Shown: in pieces, positions 62,326 through 64,000 of the stretch
Position numbering within the stretch: position 1 is the stretch's first letter
Layout of the letters: each line of letters starts with the position of its first letter
Assembly (NCBI GenBank): GCA_900545345.1
Contig: UQYQ01000010.1
Location: 1 to 64,000, forward strand
Origin: an uncultured Ruminococcus sp.
GTDB taxonomy: Bacteria; Bacillota; Clostridia; Oscillospirales; Ruminococcaceae
Length of the DNA: 64,000 nucleotides
Direction of reading: 5' to 3'
Translations under genes and position numbers: made by a program
Notes under the pieces: generated by a model
What the model saw: only the letters and a program-made list of their open reading frames with translations
What the model was told of the DNA's origin: nothing
Databases searched by the model: none

Positions 62326-63132
62326 ACTGTTAACAACATTAAGAAATATCGAATTGAATTTTTCAAGTTCGTCATAAGTAATTCCGTGACCGCTGTTTGA
62401 CAAGGTTATAAGCTTTGAACCGCATATACCCTTATGCTGAATTTCTGCAAGCTCATTTGAAACAATAATATCTTTATCACCGTGAATAATAAATGCAGGA
62501 ACATGAACACAGGATAAATCCTTTCGTCCGTCTTCTTCACGCAAAGCGATACCGCATTTTATTGTTCCCAAACCCGAAGCAGATAACGCTATATTTCTGA
62601 ACCAATCAATAACCGCTTCCGAGTGAGGACTTGCAAAAAGCTGTTTGCTGAAATTAAGACACAACTGCGGTCTGTCAGTTTCGGCAAGATTTATCAGACT
62701 GTTAACTTCTTTAACAGTCTTGCCGTACGGGAAATCGGAACGCTGTGTAAAGCATGGAGCAGCGGCAGAGAGCAATATCAGCTTGCATACACCGAAACCT
62801 TTGTAAATGTTCATATATCTGAGAGCAATTGCTCCTCCCATTGAAAAACCGACTAATATAAAGTTTTTGAGTTTAAGTTTCTGAACAACACTGAATATAT
62901 CGGCAGCCATTTGATTGTAAGTATATCCGCAAGCAGGAGTATCTGATTTTCCGAAGCCTCTCAAATCAACAGCAACAACTCTGAAACCGCAGTTTGTAAG
63001 AAGACTTATCTGATATTCATAAATCTTGTGAGAAAGAGGCCAGCCGTGAATCAAAAAAACCGTTCGCTTTCCTTTGGGATTATAATCATAAACAGCTGTT
63101 TTTATTCCGTCATTAGATTTAATATACTGCAT
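62323..63132 (-). CDS. Alpha/beta hydrolase
   Basis: A 269-residue hydrolase with the fold of haloperoxidase- and esterase-like enzymes. HGWPLSHKIYEYQ is the oxyanion region, VGFSMGGAIALRY the nucleophile elbow (Ser near residue 96), HGDKDIIV the acid and NSGHGITYDE the base. The substrate is unknown. The ribosome binding site is CGGAGG. It lies between the LRR protease and the broken polymerase gene. Confidence 0.9.
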   Translation of the reverse strand: MQYIKSNDGIKTAVYDYNPKGKRTVFLIHGWPLSHKIYEYQISLLTNCGFRVVAVDLRGFGKSDTPACGYTYNQMAADIFSVVQKLKLKNFILVGFSMGGAIALRYMNIYKGFGVCKLILLSAAAPCFTQRSDFPYGKTVKEVNSLINLAETDRPQLCLNFSKQLFASPHSEAVIDWFRNIALSASGLGTIKCGIALREEDGRKDLSCVHVPAFIIHGDKDIIVSNELAEIQHKGICGSKLITLSNSGHGITYDELEKFNSIFLNVVNS

Positions 63133-63188
63133 AAAACACCTCCGTTTAAGTATTAATATATTTTATGCAGTGTTTAAAGATAGCGTTT

Positions 63189-64000
63189 CTAATTAAAGAA
63201 ACTCATGGGATGAATAATATGGTCGTTTTTAGGATTAAGATTAGATAGCTCCGTATCACAAAGCATCATGCCTTTCTGTACAGAGAAATGACCAAAACGA
63301 TTTCTCAGACTGTCCATAGCAGTTTCAAGTTCTTCTTGTTTCTGTAGCTGTGCAACATCCGGTAGCAAAGAAAGCTGAACAAAATCAACAGGCTGTAAAT
63401 CACAGGCTCTGACGCTTAATGAACGAATCGGTTTTCCATTAGTATGTTTTTTGAAAAGTGAGAAAGCAAGTTCAAATATGGACTTAGCCGTTCGGTTAGG
63501 TATATCAAGCTTTCCTTGTCTTTCAAACCATTCAAGCGCGTTGTCGCGAATGCCTATTTGAACAGTTCTGCAGATAAAGCCATATTCACGAAGTCTTGCG
63601 GAAACGCTTTCACTTAGCACCATAAGGGTAATTTTTATGTCCTGTTGTTGCATCGTTTTTTTTCATATCAGAACCGAGCTTGGCAAAAATCTTATTGAAA
63701 GAAACTCCGACAGAAACCGAAACGCCTAATTCAAATTTAACTCGCTTGCGCATTTCATTTGCAATATCTTCTCCCGAACCGAAAAGCATTGTACTGTTTG
63801 TAACATCAAGCCAGCACTCGTCAAGACCGTAAGGCTCGACTTTATCGGTGTATTCAGAATAGATTTCACGGACAAGCTTGGAATATTGCATATACAAATC
63901 ATAGTGCGGAGGAACAAAAACAATATCGGGACACTTTTTCTGAGCTATCCACATAGGATCGCCTGTCTGAACACCATAGGCTTTGGCTTCGTAATTTTTA
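63189..64000 (-). pseudogene. Y-family DNA polymerase (DinB/UmuC type) with internal deletion, truncated at window edge
   Basis: Two frames together make a Pol IV-like protein. The 5' part continues beyond the window's right edge and reads YGVQTGDPMWIAQKKCPDIV, then DECWLDVTN (catalytic DE), SVSVGVSFNKIFAKLGSDMKK. The frame then shifts near an A8 run (about 63653-63660). The 3' part opens LSESVSARLREYGFICRTV and covers the little finger to the end. About 130 residues expected between KLGSDMKK and LSESVSARL (palm end, thumb) are missing. A one-base slip would restore the frame but not the missing part. Confidence 0.8.

Overview
The window looks like a chromosome segment of a low-GC, Gram-positive, spore-forming gut Clostridia, most likely Ruminococcus or a close relative in the Oscillospiraceae/Ruminococcaceae. 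The reasons are: secreted proteins with dockerin modules; BspA-type leucine-rich repeat surface proteins; AGGAGG-type ribosome binding sites; TTGACA-17-TATAAT promoters; a GerW-type sporulation gene next to scpAB; a single-domain AICAR formyltransferase beside an archaeal-type IMP cyclohydrolase; and GAAC-N4-GTTC (LexA/DinR-type) operators. The species cannot be named from the sequence alone.

Layout. 1-330: a lone SPP1-type holin with its terminator, probably the end of a prophage or lysis module left of the window. 430-13970: an exported-protein region with an LRR/zinc-protease protein, a dockerin-bearing papain-like protease (minus strand), an LCP cell-wall ligase and a 2213-residue surface protein behind a structured leader. 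13985-24304 (minus strand): a purine operon in the order leader ORF, purE, purC, a second PurF-like gene, purF, purM, purN, purO, AICAR formyltransferase, a lipoprotein gene and purD. 24395-28604: a small conserved gene, ksgA and a pantothenate/CoA group (coaBC, a PanT-like S component, coaX).

28631-36655: an unusual accessory locus. A short translated leader whose last codons form a terminator is followed by two small membrane-anchored proteins. Two successive modules then follow, each with its own promoter. Each has a small secreted protein and two FtsX/MacB-type half-permeases. Only the first module carries an ATPase. This is the best candidate here for an undescribed system.

36668-42885: a conserved housekeeping cluster (site-2 protease, scpA, scpB, DUF2953, gerW/ytfJ, dacF-like, rluB). 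42897-46323: a biotin-dependent carboxyltransferase, a biotin carrier and a 5S/OadA-type subunit, which together match transcarboxylase rather than a membrane decarboxylase. 46374-50326 (minus strand): a GNAT protein, a TSCPD protein, malic enzyme, a PHP phosphoesterase and a RluA synthase. 50419-56565: DNA repair operons radC-uvrB and DUF3795-uvrA, both with SOS-like operators at the promoter. 56581-58784: two membrane proteins and the tRNA genes Gly(TCC), Arg(TCT) and His(GTG).

58842-59870 is a decayed integrative-element remnant beside the tRNA genes. It is followed by a second LRR/zinc-protease protein, this one with a dockerin-like tail. The window ends with an alpha/beta hydrolase and a Y-family DNA polymerase gene broken by an internal deletion. 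No rRNA, CRISPR array or intact insertion sequence was seen.
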